NCBI GenBank assembly: GCA_964556425.1
Contig: CAZKWC010000028.1
Coordinates: 1-38,266, forward strand
Direction: 5' to 3'
Length of the DNA stretch: 38,266 nt
Source of the DNA: JALQUL01 sp964556425
GTDB taxonomy: Bacteria; Pseudomonadota; Gammaproteobacteria; Burkholderiales; Burkholderiaceae_C
Shown: positions 23,161 to 32,544 of the stretch, piece after piece
How positions within the stretch are numbered: position 1 is the first letter of the stretch
How the letters are laid out: the number at the start of each line of letters is the position of its first letter
Position numbers and translations under genes: made by a program
The notes under the pieces: generated by a model
Told to the model about the DNA's origin: nothing
The model's database searches: none
Seen by the model: only the letters and a program-made list of their open reading frames with translations

Positions 23161-24138
23161 CTAAAAACTAATGTTAGCCCTCACCTCTTGCACAATCTTC
23201 TCTACCTGTAATTCAATTGGCTTTGGAATAGCAATTTCGCCTTTTAAAACAGCTGTTATAAATTCTGCTGTGGTGCCTGCGTCTATAGCGCTGGGCAATT
23301 GTGGTAGTTCTAATAAAGTACCGCTTTGTGCCTCTTGAATTCGCTTTACCTCACCCTTGTTAAACACATCAATAGCGGGGGTACGCCTTGCATCGGCTAC
23401 CGGTTCGCCCTCGGTGCCACGCATTAAAAATGCGGTTTGTTGGGTGTGCTGAAAGGCTTCTGTCATGCTGATTAAATACTCAGGATGGGTGTAGCTACTC
23501 ACTACCCAAGCATCTTGCTCAAATGGATTCATCATCTTGACCAAACTATGGGCGCTATTGCGTAGTCCCACCACTTTTCTTACCTCTAATAAACGGGCTA
23601 AACCTGGGCAAAAGCTGCTAAGGTCGCGGTAATGTACTTCACCGGCAGTTAGGGTAGGGCTAGTGAAAAGAGTGGGGTGACCCATGGCCTGTAAGATTTG
23701 TTCAGATGTAACCCTGGTTGCCTCGGTATTGTGGCCATGGATTAAAACGGTGATGCCCTGCCTAGCCAATAAAAAGGCCAACAGGGGAGTTAATAAAGCC
23801 TGTTTACGTGCCCCGTTATAGCTAGGTAAAACTACAATAGCTGATTTTTGGGTGGATGACGGCGTAGTTTCTTGAAGTGTGGCTTGAGTTGATGTAGTTA
23901 AATATTGGTTAACTACACTTAATAGTTGGCTTTGTTGCTTAATTGCCTCTAAAAATCCGGCTACTTCGTTGGCGGTTTCGCCTTTTATACGCATTGCCAA
24001 ACAAAATGCGCCTACCTCTAGGTCGCTGCATTGACCCAACAAAATTTGGCTTAATAAATCATTGGCCTGTTCTTTGGATAAAGCTTTCGCCCCCTCTTTG
24101 CCCCGACCAATGGTTTTGATGTAGTGTGAAATTGACAT
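23161..24138 (-). CDS. ybiB: YbiB-type protein (TrpD2, anthranilate phosphoribosyltransferase-like)
   Basis: This protein of 325 residues has the nucleoside phosphorylase/phosphoribosyltransferase fold: SHYIKTIGRGKEGAKALSKEQANDLL at the N-terminus, EVGAFCLAMRIKGETANEVAGFLEA, and ARKQALLTPLLAFLLARQGI. E. coli YbiB is a TrpD2 member that binds nucleic acid rather than making tryptophan, and this one likely belongs there; the classical GTGGD motif of TrpD is absent. The ATG at 24136-24138 is preferred over a TTG three codons earlier. It is divergent from tsaD and convergent with hipA, 41 bp away. Confidence 0.85.
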   Translation of the reverse strand: MSISHYIKTIGRGKEGAKALSKEQANDLLSQILLGQCSDLEVGAFCLAMRIKGETANEVAGFLEAIKQQSQLLSVVNQYLTTSTQATLQETTPSSTQKSAIVVLPSYNGARKQALLTPLLAFLLARQGITVLIHGHNTEATRVTSEQILQAMGHPTLFTSPTLTAGEVHYRDLSSFCPGLARLLEVRKVVGLRNSAHSLVKMMNPFEQDAWVVSSYTHPEYLISMTEAFQHTQQTAFLMRGTEGEPVADARRTPAIDVFNKGEVKRIQEAQSGTLLELPQLPSAIDAGTTAEFITAVLKGEIAIPKPIELQVEKIVQEVRANISF

Positions 24139-24317
24139 ATTGAACAAAAATAAATGACTTATTGTAGGCTGATCTGTGATTTTTCATCAAAATCAAAGTG
24201 CTGTCTGATGGGAAATGTTGGTGGTGGTCTCAACTTGCTACATTCAGACATCTTTTGGATGTGATTAAACCCTTTTACAGGTCTGAAACTGCCTCACTAG
24301 AAGTTAAACTATACAAC

Positions 24318-25349
24318 ATGATTATTTTAGGTTTTGAATCCAGTTGTGATGAAACAGGTGTGGCTCTAGTTGAGACACAAGAGACTACTTTGCCTGTGCT
24401 TTTAGGTGATGCTTTGTATAGCCAAATTCAAATGCACCAAGCCTATGGCGGAGTGGTGCCCGAACTGGCTAGCCGCGACCATATTAGGCGTGCTTTGCCC
24501 TTGTGTGACGAAGCCTTAGCCAAGGCGGGTAAACAACTAACTGATGTCGATGTGATTGCCTACACCCAAGGTCCTGGCTTAGCTGGTGCTTTGTTGGTGG
24601 GCTCGGGTGTGGCTTGTGCTTTAGCCTATGCCCTAGATAAACCCGTTATGGGCGTGCATCATTTAGAGGGACATTTATTGTCGCCATTTTTAAGCCAAGA
24701 TCCTCCCGAGTTTCCGTTTGTGGCTTTGTTAGTGTCGGGTGGGCACACTCAGTTGATGAGAGTTGATGGTGTTGGCGAATATGCTATTTTGGGCGAAGCC
24801 ATTGACGATGCTGCTGGCGAAGCATTTGATAAGTCGGCAAAATTAATTGGCCTAGATTACCCAGGTGGGGCGGCTTTATCGCAATTGGCCCTGCAAGGCG
24901 ACCCGACTGCTTTTCAATTTCCAAGACCATTATTGCATAGCCACGATTTAGATTTTTCTTTTGCGGGTTTAAAAACATCTGTGCTGACTCAGGTGAAAAA
25001 ACTAGGCCCCGATCTTGAAGCACAAAAATGCAATGTAGCTGCTTCTACCCAAGCTGCCATAGTAGAAGTGCTGGTAAAAAAATCATTAAAAGCCTTAAAG
25101 CAAACCGGTTTAAAACGATTGGTGGTGGCAGGAGGAGTAGGGGCTAACCGACAATTACGGCAAGACCTGAATACAGCCTGCCAAGCCAAAGGCATTAGAG
25201 TGCATTACCCAGAGTTGGCACTGTGTACCGATAACGGGGCCATGATAGCCATGGCAGCTGCTATGCGATTGCAAGCCAAGGTGCAAGAACCAGTGAAAGA
25301 CTATGCCTTTGATGTAAAACCGCGCTGGCCACTTGATCAAATTAAGTAA
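24318..25349 (+). CDS. tsaD: tRNA N6-adenosine threonylcarbamoyltransferase
   Basis: TsaD transfers the threonylcarbamoyl group to A37 of ANN-decoding tRNAs, with TsaB, TsaE and TsaC. The 343-residue ASKHA-fold protein has ILGFESSCDETGVAL at the N-terminus, metal ligands in HHLEGH (His115, His119), LLVSGGHTQL, the DDAAGEAFDK loop, LVVAGGVGANRQLR and TDNGAMIA near the C-terminus. I use the ATG at 24318-24320, because family proteins begin at this motif; the upstream 40-codon in-frame extension is non-homologous. The next gene starts 7 nt after its stop. Confidence 0.96.
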   Translation: MIILGFESSCDETGVALVETQETTLPVLLGDALYSQIQMHQAYGGVVPELASRDHIRRALPLCDEALAKAGKQLTDVDVIAYTQGPGLAGALLVGSGVACALAYALDKPVMGVHHLEGHLLSPFLSQDPPEFPFVALLVSGGHTQLMRVDGVGEYAILGEAIDDAAGEAFDKSAKLIGLDYPGGAALSQLALQGDPTAFQFPRPLLHSHDLDFSFAGLKTSVLTQVKKLGPDLEAQKCNVAASTQAAIVEVLVKKSLKALKQTGLKRLVVAGGVGANRQLRQDLNTACQAKGIRVHYPELALCTDNGAMIAMAAAMRLQAKVQEPVKDYAFDVKPRWPLDQIK

Positions 25350-25356
25350 TAACCTG

Positions 25357-27351
25357 ATGTCTAATTCACAGCCAGTTTCATCAGCTAATCAGCCAATAGC
25401 AGGTCACTTAGAATACCGGCCCGATATTGATGGCCTAAGGGCTTTTGCCGTTTTAGCGGTACTTATTTTCCATGCCTTTCCAGAAGCTTTACCTGGCGGA
25501 TTTGTCGGCGTCGATTTATTTTTTGTGATTTCGGGTTATTTAATTTCCAGCATTATATTTTTGCAATTGCGGACTGGCAGTTTTACCATTGCAAAATTCT
25601 ACGAAAGACGCATTAGAAGAATTTTTCCGAGTTTGGCCGTGGTTTTATTGGTCTGCTTAATTGCGGGTTTTTATCTACTATTGGCAGATGAATATCAACA
25701 ATTAGCAGCACATACTGCAGCTGGCGCTGGCTTTGTGGCCAATTTATTATCTTGGTCAGAAGCCTCTTACTTTGATAAAGCAGCCGACACCAAGCCTTTA
25801 TTACATTTATGGTCGCTGGGTATAGAAGAACAATTTTATATTTTATGGCCTTTATTAGTGGCGTGGTTTTTAAAACCCAATTTACAAAAATACTTTAAAT
25901 GGTTGTTTATTGTATTAATTGTGGCTTCATTTGTCGTTAACTTATGGAGTTTAGTGCATGCTCCTGTGGCCTTATATTATTCTCCTTTTAGTCGTTTTTG
26001 GGAGTTGTTAGCGGGTGCTGGCTTGGCTTACGCCAGCAGTCAACAGGCGGGGTCTTTTCAAATACATTCAATCAAAATCAGTCATTATTTGTCTTTTGCT
26101 GCTTTTATTGCTTATGTGTTGGCATTGTGCTTTATCAATCAAACCACGGCATTTCCTGGGTGGTGGGCGTTATTGCCTGTAATGGCAGCCGTGGGCTGGA
26201 TTGCTGCAGGGCCAAAGGCTTGGTTTAACCGTTATGTTTTGGCTAATAAAGCAGTGGTAGCAGTGGGTTTAATCAGTTACCCGCTTTATTTGTGGCATTG
26301 GCCATTGTTGGCCTTTTTAAGGTTAATAGAGGGCCAAGCAGTTGGAGTTGGCCCAAGACTGGTGGCATTAGTTTTAGCTTTTATATTGGCTTATTTAAGC
26401 TCACGTCTGATAGAAAAACCTTTGCGCTATGGTCAATATGGCCTGTTAAAAACTTTTGGTTTAGCTGGTTTTGTAGCTGTATTAGGCATGGTGGGTTTTT
26501 GGATTGTTGGACAACAAGGTTTGCCCAATAGACCACATATTCAAAATTACCAAAACCCAGAGGCGGCATTAAACAGAACCCAAGAACAAGATCTCGTTTG
26601 CCAAGACTATGTAGCTAAAATGGGTGAAAATATCTATTATTGTCGTTTAAATTCTGTAAAAAGCACTAAAACTGTGGCTGTAATAGGCGATAGCCATGCG
26701 CATGTGGCTTACCCAGGTATTGCAGAATTGTCTGCAAGTCGGCAAATGAATACTGTGTTATTAGCCAATAACAGTTGCCCACCTTTTATGGGGGCTGAAA
26801 TGGGCGATACACCAGAAGATAAAGCTATTTGCAGACGTAATATTGAACAACTTTTAAAAGTAGTAGAAAGTAAACCCGATATTCAAACTGTTTTTGTATT
26901 TTCTAGGGGAGCTAAATATTTTACGGGTATAGGTTTTGGGCCTGCTGAGGCCAGTGAGGCACGTGCACCTTTCATAGCACAAGAGCTGTTTTTTAAAGGT
27001 TTAGAAGCGACTGTGCAGCGCCTGCAGAAAGCAGGAAAAAAAGTGTATTACATTAGCGAAAACCCAGAGATTGGCATTTCCCCAATGGCCTGTGTCACTA
27101 GGCCGTTAAGGAGCGAACCATTAAATTGTGAGCTAAATAAGCAACAAGTATTAGAGAGACAAAAAACTTATTTACTTGAGTTAGCAAAACTCAAAAATAT
27201 TAATATTATTAATAGTTTAGATGTATTTTGCCCAGACCAAAAATGTGTAATTAATGACAATGGCAAAATTTTATATGCCGATGATGATCATTTATCGGTA
27301 GAGGGGAGCCGTTATCAAGCGCAACATTTATTACAGAGCTTTATACCTTAA
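25357..27351 (+). CDS. OafA/YrhL-type acyltransferase with SGNH domain
   Basis: This membrane O-acyltransferase is about 664 residues. The N-terminal two-thirds is an Acyltransferase_3 domain with about ten membrane helices and the hallmarks YRPDIDGLRAFAVLAVLIFHAF, GGFVGVDLFFVISGYLIS and RRIRRIFP. The C-terminal part is a periplasmic SGNH hydrolase domain with GDSHAH (Ser about 445) and DDDHLS (about 640). Such proteins O-acetylate lipopolysaccharide, peptidoglycan or other glycans. A TTG-initiated extension overlapping tsaD is possible but unlikely. No glycan-synthesis genes lie nearby, so the acceptor is unknown. Confidence 0.93.
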   Translation: MSNSQPVSSANQPIAGHLEYRPDIDGLRAFAVLAVLIFHAFPEALPGGFVGVDLFFVISGYLISSIIFLQLRTGSFTIAKFYERRIRRIFPSLAVVLLVCLIAGFYLLLADEYQQLAAHTAAGAGFVANLLSWSEASYFDKAADTKPLLHLWSLGIEEQFYILWPLLVAWFLKPNLQKYFKWLFIVLIVASFVVNLWSLVHAPVALYYSPFSRFWELLAGAGLAYASSQQAGSFQIHSIKISHYLSFAAFIAYVLALCFINQTTAFPGWWALLPVMAAVGWIAAGPKAWFNRYVLANKAVVAVGLISYPLYLWHWPLLAFLRLIEGQAVGVGPRLVALVLAFILAYLSSRLIEKPLRYGQYGLLKTFGLAGFVAVLGMVGFWIVGQQGLPNRPHIQNYQNPEAALNRTQEQDLVCQDYVAKMGENIYYCRLNSVKSTKTVAVIGDSHAHVAYPGIAELSASRQMNTVLLANNSCPPFMGAEMGDTPEDKAICRRNIEQLLKVVESKPDIQTVFVFSRGAKYFTGIGFGPAEASEARAPFIAQELFFKGLEATVQRLQKAGKKVYYISENPEIGISPMACVTRPLRSEPLNCELNKQQVLERQKTYLLELAKLKNINIINSLDVFCPDQKCVINDNGKILYADDDHLSVEGSRYQAQHLLQSFIP

Positions 27352-27362
27352 TTTTTTAAAAT

Positions 27363-29705
27363 TTAAAACGAATGATTCAACGCAAGTTGAATGTTAAAGC
27401 CATTCTTTCCATTACCACTTATACTTTTTTCATAGCCGATTTGGGCCTTTAATTGACTTTGACCGGCATGGTAGGTGCCTCCAATGGTTAAGCCTAGCCA
27501 TGGTTGATTATCTAATTTAGCGTTGATATTTTCATGACTAATATTTATGCTTTTATTCGATTGATGATCTTGGAGTAAATCAATTTGGGTAAAAAAATCA
27601 GACACCTTTAGCACAGCATTTTGCCTAGATAATTTAACGCCGGCGCGCAATCTTGTGTTGTGTGTGGTAAGAGATTCAATATTAGAAATTGCATCATTAA
27701 ATGCATTTAGGTGTAGTTGTTGAAACATAATTTGTGCTTGAGGCTCTAGCGTCCAATTTGCAATTTGGTAGGGTTTGCTTGTTTCAAGTGAGACATTGAA
27801 AGTTGTGCCTTTTTGTTTAGCACTTCCTCCGTAAACATCTGTAAATGAATTACTTAATTGGCCAATATTAGCCGTTGCACTTACAGACATGCCATCTTCA
27901 AAACGGTATTGGTGCTCAAGTCCTATATTAGTCTCGGTACTATTAAGTTCTGATGTTTGAGAGTTAAGACCCGCTTTAGCTCTGTCGGGGTTGCTTATTT
28001 GAGCCTGGGTTTGAGAAGCCCCTGCCATTAATTGAATGGTTTGAGAAGATTTATTTTGTGTATTAGTGGCACTCCAAAGTTCGCTACCAATTTGTAAAAA
28101 TGAAGTTTCTTGGTGACTCTTAAGGTGCGTGGTATCAAGATATAAATTACTGGTAGTCTGGGAATGACTTGCAAAATTTTGCTTAGCAAACCCAGTTTGA
28201 GCCCATACAGATTGAAACGCTTTTTTAGCATTACTTTGCGCTTGTGCTCTGCTACTTGTAGTGCCTAGCATTGCATAGTTAGATTGAAAATTAACTGCTG
28301 GGGTAATACTAAAACCAGTCACAGCAGGGCGCAACAGCTGAGGAGCTTTAGATGGATAAGAGTTCAAACTACCACTAGACTCAAGTCCAGATCCAGAGTT
28401 AGCATTTGATTGCTTATTCAGTTCAGTAGGTTTAACAGCCAAACTACTCACTAAATAAAAGTCATTGCCCACTTTATATAATAAATATTCATAGTTACCT
28501 GCTTGTACTGGAGCACCTAGATTAAATTTACCCTCTGAATAGCCCAGTACTTTAATGATTTGAATCCCGTTTACAGTTTGCTCACCATTGCCTCCGATAT
28601 TATTGATAAATATTTTACTCTCGCCATAGGTGTCGCCTGTAATGATGAGTTGATCTTTCGCTGAGTTATCAGAGCCTAAATTCACATCTAAAGAAATAGA
28701 GCTACCGTTGTATGATGTTAAATTTCCATCAATGGTTACCCTATCACCTGCAAAACCATTACTTAGTTTTATAAGTGATGTATTGGTAATATTGCCCTTA
28801 TAAATAGCCTGACTTGACTGGTGGTAAGGTAGTAAGCCTAAAGTGCCGATATTAAGAATTTCTGAAGCACTCGATTCATGCGTAGTTTGATTATTACCCC
28901 CTACCAACCATTGACCATAGTTGTTCACTTTGCCGATTGCATCTATACGAATTGTGCCGTGTATTCTTCCTTCGTTGTTAATAGTAGCATCTCCAATAGT
29001 TACAAACGCAGAGCCACTTTTGGAGTAAAGGTAAGCATTTTCACCAATGTTGATATTGACTAAATCTGGAGTAGGTTGATTTCCAAAAACATAGATTGCC
29101 GCATCGTTTAAGCTTGTGTTAAAAACCTCTGCATTGTTAATGTTAATGGTGGTACTTGAGTCCCCAGTACTTCTAAACTGATTAACAAAAATGGCAAAGG
29201 TACTGCCATAAACTTTGCCAGCTCTGATGTTGATAGTTATAGGAGTGGCAACTGGCTCCTCTGTTTCTGAAATTCCTGCGACTCTAATTCCTTGAACACT
29301 GCCATAGGTATTAATGACCGCTTTTGGAATAATGCCTAAAGCCTTACTCTCTTCGCTATGTTCTATGGCGATGTCAATAGCGCGGAAGTCATCACCATCG
29401 GGACCTTCAGCGCTTAGGTTGCTATTATTGCCAATGTGGACTGTAATATCTGCCCCAGTTGCCAAAATAACAGGTGCGCCGATTTCGGTGGTATTGTGAT
29501 GAATGACTTGGGTTAAATCAGTGGTGACAGTGGTGGATAAAATCGAACTTTGAGTGGGTGTTTGAGTTGTACTTTTATAAGAAATGACTTGTGCAATACT
29601 TTGTTGATGAAAGCAAAAACTCAGACAGGAAGCTAACGTTGAAAGGTAAAAGTAAACCTTGGTTTTAGCCTTATTGGAAAGCCAATTTTTATTATAAAAA
29701 TGCAA
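27363..29705 (-). CDS. Autotransporter-type outer-membrane protein (copy 1)
   Basis: This 780-residue type V secretion protein has a signal-like N-terminus (YFYLSTLASCLSFCFH...SIAQ), a passenger of about 30-430 rich in Thr, Asn, Gly and Ile with beta-helix-like repeats (SSTTININNAEV, GDATINNEG), a Ser-rich linker, and a C-terminal 12-strand-type barrel (from VWAQTGF, about 500, to the terminal ALNHSF). The last residue is Phe, as in barrel proteins. The start is a TTG with no visible ribosome-binding site. A paralogue lies just upstream in the same orientation; no extended signal peptide is seen in this copy. Confidence 0.87.
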   Translation of the reverse strand: MHFYNKNWLSNKAKTKVYFYLSTLASCLSFCFHQQSIAQVISYKSTTQTPTQSSILSTTVTTDLTQVIHHNTTEIGAPVILATGADITVHIGNNSNLSAEGPDGDDFRAIDIAIEHSEESKALGIIPKAVINTYGSVQGIRVAGISETEEPVATPITINIRAGKVYGSTFAIFVNQFRSTGDSSTTININNAEVFNTSLNDAAIYVFGNQPTPDLVNINIGENAYLYSKSGSAFVTIGDATINNEGRIHGTIRIDAIGKVNNYGQWLVGGNNQTTHESSASEILNIGTLGLLPYHQSSQAIYKGNITNTSLIKLSNGFAGDRVTIDGNLTSYNGSSISLDVNLGSDNSAKDQLIITGDTYGESKIFINNIGGNGEQTVNGIQIIKVLGYSEGKFNLGAPVQAGNYEYLLYKVGNDFYLVSSLAVKPTELNKQSNANSGSGLESSGSLNSYPSKAPQLLRPAVTGFSITPAVNFQSNYAMLGTTSSRAQAQSNAKKAFQSVWAQTGFAKQNFASHSQTTSNLYLDTTHLKSHQETSFLQIGSELWSATNTQNKSSQTIQLMAGASQTQAQISNPDRAKAGLNSQTSELNSTETNIGLEHQYRFEDGMSVSATANIGQLSNSFTDVYGGSAKQKGTTFNVSLETSKPYQIANWTLEPQAQIMFQQLHLNAFNDAISNIESLTTHNTRLRAGVKLSRQNAVLKVSDFFTQIDLLQDHQSNKSINISHENINAKLDNQPWLGLTIGGTYHAGQSQLKAQIGYEKSISGNGKNGFNIQLALNHSF

Positions 29706-29785
29706 TGATTTTTTTTATTTTCGATTAGCTGCAAGGTGAGTTGAGTTTGCATAATTGATTGTTTTAAACATAGATTGCTCAATAT

Positions 29786-29824
29786 TAAAAAAGGGCCGAT
29801 CTTTATTAAGAGATCGGCCTTTTT
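29786..29824 (-). terminator. Terminator after autotransporter copy 2
   Basis: GGCCGATCT pairs with AGATCGGCC over an 8-nt loop, flanked by an A-run and a T-run. It lies directly after the 813-residue autotransporter and separates it from the downstream copy. Confidence 0.88.
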
Positions 29825-29829
29825 GGGGT

Positions 29830-32271
29830 TTAAAACTTCAAATTAAATGCAATGTTAAAACTACTACCATTTTTTGCATTGCCAGACAAACTTTTTTCAT
29901 AAGCTAATTGTGCTTTGAGTTGAGCAAGCCCTATCTGATAGGCCGCACCGATTGCAACTTTACTCCAGGGTTTGTTATCGGCTTTAGCCGAAATAGTTTC
30001 TTGGCTAATAGAGAGACCATCGTTAGAGCTGTTATCTTGAAGCACATCTAACTGCGTAAAAAATTCAGAACCTTTAAACAATAAATCTTTTTGGCCAATT
30101 TTTACACCAGTTCGAATTCGTACATTGCTAGCGGTATAGCCTTCAATACTAGAAATTGAGTCATTAAAGGCATCGTAACGTTGTTGCTGATAAATAATTT
30201 GAGCTTGTGGTTCTACGGACCACAATCCGATTGGAATAGCTTTTCCTGCCTCTACAGTGAGGCTTATACCGGTCCCATTTTGATGGGCTGTGGCACCATA
30301 AATATCACTATACGAGTTACGAATTTTACTGATGCTACCTACAGTGTTAACAAATAAACCAGAGCCAAAATCATATTGATACTCTAAGCCTATATTGGCT
30401 TGAGTGCTTTCTAGGTCGCCAGTTTTAGCATCAAGGCCAGCTTTTGTTCGGTCAGGATTATTAAGCTGAGCATTAGTTTGAGCAGCACCGGCCATTACAT
30501 TCAATTGCGACGAAGCAGAGCTAGATTGAGTGTTCAATACATTAGTGCCAAACTGAATAAACCCTACTTTTTGGTCGCTAGTTAAACTACTAGAAGCTAA
30601 GTTGAAGTTTTCGTTAACGGAGGCTTTTGCATTGCTAGAACTACTATTAAAACCTGATTGAGCCCACACCACTTGTGAATTGGCTTTGGCAACAGATTTA
30701 GCTTGCTGCCTCCTACTGGTTTGACCAAGTAGTGCAGAGTCTGTGTCAAAGTTAACATTTTTTGCCATTGCAAAACCTATAACCCCAGGTCGTAAAACTA
30801 AAGGTGTAGCTGAGTCATTTGATTTTGATGAGGTATTTGCATTGGTGTTGGTATTGCTGGTATTGGCAGTGGAGGCACTATTGGTATTATTGTTATTGTT
30901 ATTGTTGTCATTCTCGTTTTGATTATTTGGGTCCACAGGAACTTCGGGGAAATCACTTTGCAAATAAAAATCTTTTACTTTTTTAGTCAGTAAATATTGG
31001 TAGCTACCCACTTGAACAGGTGCACCTAAAACAAAACTACCGTTGGAGTTTCCTCCCACTGTAATCACTTTAATACCCTTAGATGTTTTAGCTCCAATGC
31101 CACCAATATTGGTGACGTAAACTTTGCTAGTACCAGAGGTGTTGCCAGTAATATTCAATAAGTCTTTGACAGAATTTTCATTTCCTAGCACTACATCTAA
31201 TTCAATTGAGCTACCTAAGGTAGAAGATAAATTGCCGTTGATGGTGATGGAGTCACCAGCTCTACCATTTTTTAAAGATATAACCCCGTTATTAGTAATA
31301 TTGCCAGTGAAGTTGGCTGGAACCAAAACACCTGGAAGTAAATCAAGAGTTTTTAAACCAATTTTTCCATTATTAATAATTTGTGTTGCAGCAGAGTTAT
31401 TTTGATAAGATTCATAATAAGTGCCAATAATCCAGTTGCCATTATTAGTGATCAAACTATCACCTGTAATTTTAATATCACCATTAACTGTACCGTTGTT
31501 AAGTATAGTGGCAGCTGATTCTGCTTGAATTGCAGAGCCACTCTGGCTATCCACAATACCGTTACTGCCAATATTAATCTTAACTAGTTCTTTGTTGCTT
31601 TGCTTGCCTTTGGTATAAATAGCAGCCTCACCGTAAAAAGTCTCAGAGCTTAGAACAGTCGCATTGTTAATATTTATGGTTGTACTAGAGTTAGCTGTGC
31701 TTGCAGTTTGATCGACAATAATGCCAAAGGCTTCACCATATACCTCACCACCTGTAACATTAACTGTAATAGGGGTGGCCTGAGTTGTGCTTACTCCTTT
31801 GACAATCATGCCTTGCACTTTACCTGCTGAATTAATGGTTGCCGTAGGTGTAACACCAGCGCTTTGACTTTCCGATGTTGATTGGACCGTTACATCTAAA
31901 GCTCTTTTGTTATATCGATCTGGAGAGTTTGCATTTAACACACTTGAGCTACCTAAATTAATAGTAATGTCGGCACCCACTGATTCAATTGCGGGTAAAC
32001 CAGTCTCGGTGGTGTTGTGTCCAATGACTTGGGTAATGTCTGTGTTGGAAAGGGCCCAGCTCGCACTGCTAAAACCAAAACCTAAAGCCACAGACATAGT
32101 TAAGCTACACAAAGAAAACGGAAACGAATTTTTTATACGGCTACCATTAATACATGAATGAATTGTTGATTTATTAGCTGATTGAGTTTTTGATTTGCTT
32201 TGAGCTGTTTCTGGAGCAGCTATCCACGATTGATTGGTAGCATTCCATATCAAAATATAGACTTTATTCAT
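29830..32271 (-). CDS. Autotransporter-type outer-membrane protein (copy 2)
   Basis: This 813-residue paralogue shares passenger blocks (TQVIxHNTTE, GADIT, SSTTININNA, PITVNV) and the barrel (GLEYQYDFGSGL, PQAQIIYQQ, KPWSKVAIGAAY). It starts with an extended signal peptide (MNKVYILIWNATNQSW), the ESPR motif common on large autotransporters, followed by a hydrophobic core and a predicted cut near SSASWA. A low-complexity linker of Asn, Thr and Ser (about residues 440-485) precedes the barrel. The final residue is Phe. A good ribosome-binding site (AGGG) precedes the ATG. A surface adhesin or similar role is likely but not shown. Confidence 0.9.
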   Translation of the reverse strand: MNKVYILIWNATNQSWIAAPETAQSKSKTQSANKSTIHSCINGSRIKNSFPFSLCSLTMSVALGFGFSSASWALSNTDITQVIGHNTTETGLPAIESVGADITINLGSSSVLNANSPDRYNKRALDVTVQSTSESQSAGVTPTATINSAGKVQGMIVKGVSTTQATPITVNVTGGEVYGEAFGIIVDQTASTANSSTTININNATVLSSETFYGEAAIYTKGKQSNKELVKINIGSNGIVDSQSGSAIQAESAATILNNGTVNGDIKITGDSLITNNGNWIIGTYYESYQNNSAATQIINNGKIGLKTLDLLPGVLVPANFTGNITNNGVISLKNGRAGDSITINGNLSSTLGSSIELDVVLGNENSVKDLLNITGNTSGTSKVYVTNIGGIGAKTSKGIKVITVGGNSNGSFVLGAPVQVGSYQYLLTKKVKDFYLQSDFPEVPVDPNNQNENDNNNNNNNTNSASTANTSNTNTNANTSSKSNDSATPLVLRPGVIGFAMAKNVNFDTDSALLGQTSRRQQAKSVAKANSQVVWAQSGFNSSSSNAKASVNENFNLASSSLTSDQKVGFIQFGTNVLNTQSSSASSQLNVMAGAAQTNAQLNNPDRTKAGLDAKTGDLESTQANIGLEYQYDFGSGLFVNTVGSISKIRNSYSDIYGATAHQNGTGISLTVEAGKAIPIGLWSVEPQAQIIYQQQRYDAFNDSISSIEGYTASNVRIRTGVKIGQKDLLFKGSEFFTQLDVLQDNSSNDGLSISQETISAKADNKPWSKVAIGAAYQIGLAQLKAQLAYEKSLSGNAKNGSSFNIAFNLKF

Positions 32272-32444
32272 TCTTAACCCTAAAAATTATTTTTTGTTAC
32301 AAGAAGTTGGATTTAAATTTGTTATTTTTGCAAAATTTTACAAAAAGACACTTCACTTGATATTAACAATAGTCAATTAATAGAGCAACTATTTTTATGC
32401 TTTTGGTTATTTTTTATGGAAAAAAGCGTATTAAAAATGAGGCC

Positions 32445-32478
32445 AAAAAAAAACCGAGTCGCAAAAGCAACTCGGTTT
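32445..32478 (-). terminator. Terminator after lipA
   Basis: AAACCGAGT pairs with ACTCGGTTT over a 10-nt loop, followed by nine T on the minus strand. It ends the lipB-lipA side cluster, 67 nt beyond the lipA stop. Confidence 0.88.
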
Positions 32479-32544
32479 AAATAAGAAATTTTTAAAAGGA
32501 TTTAAGTTTTAAGTTTTAAATATGCAGTTTTAATCACTAAAGCT

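Noticed and set aside
24198..24317. 40-codon N-terminal extension of TsaD
   Set aside because: TsaD proteins start at the ILGFESSCDETG motif; the extension is non-homologous and lies in the promoter region.
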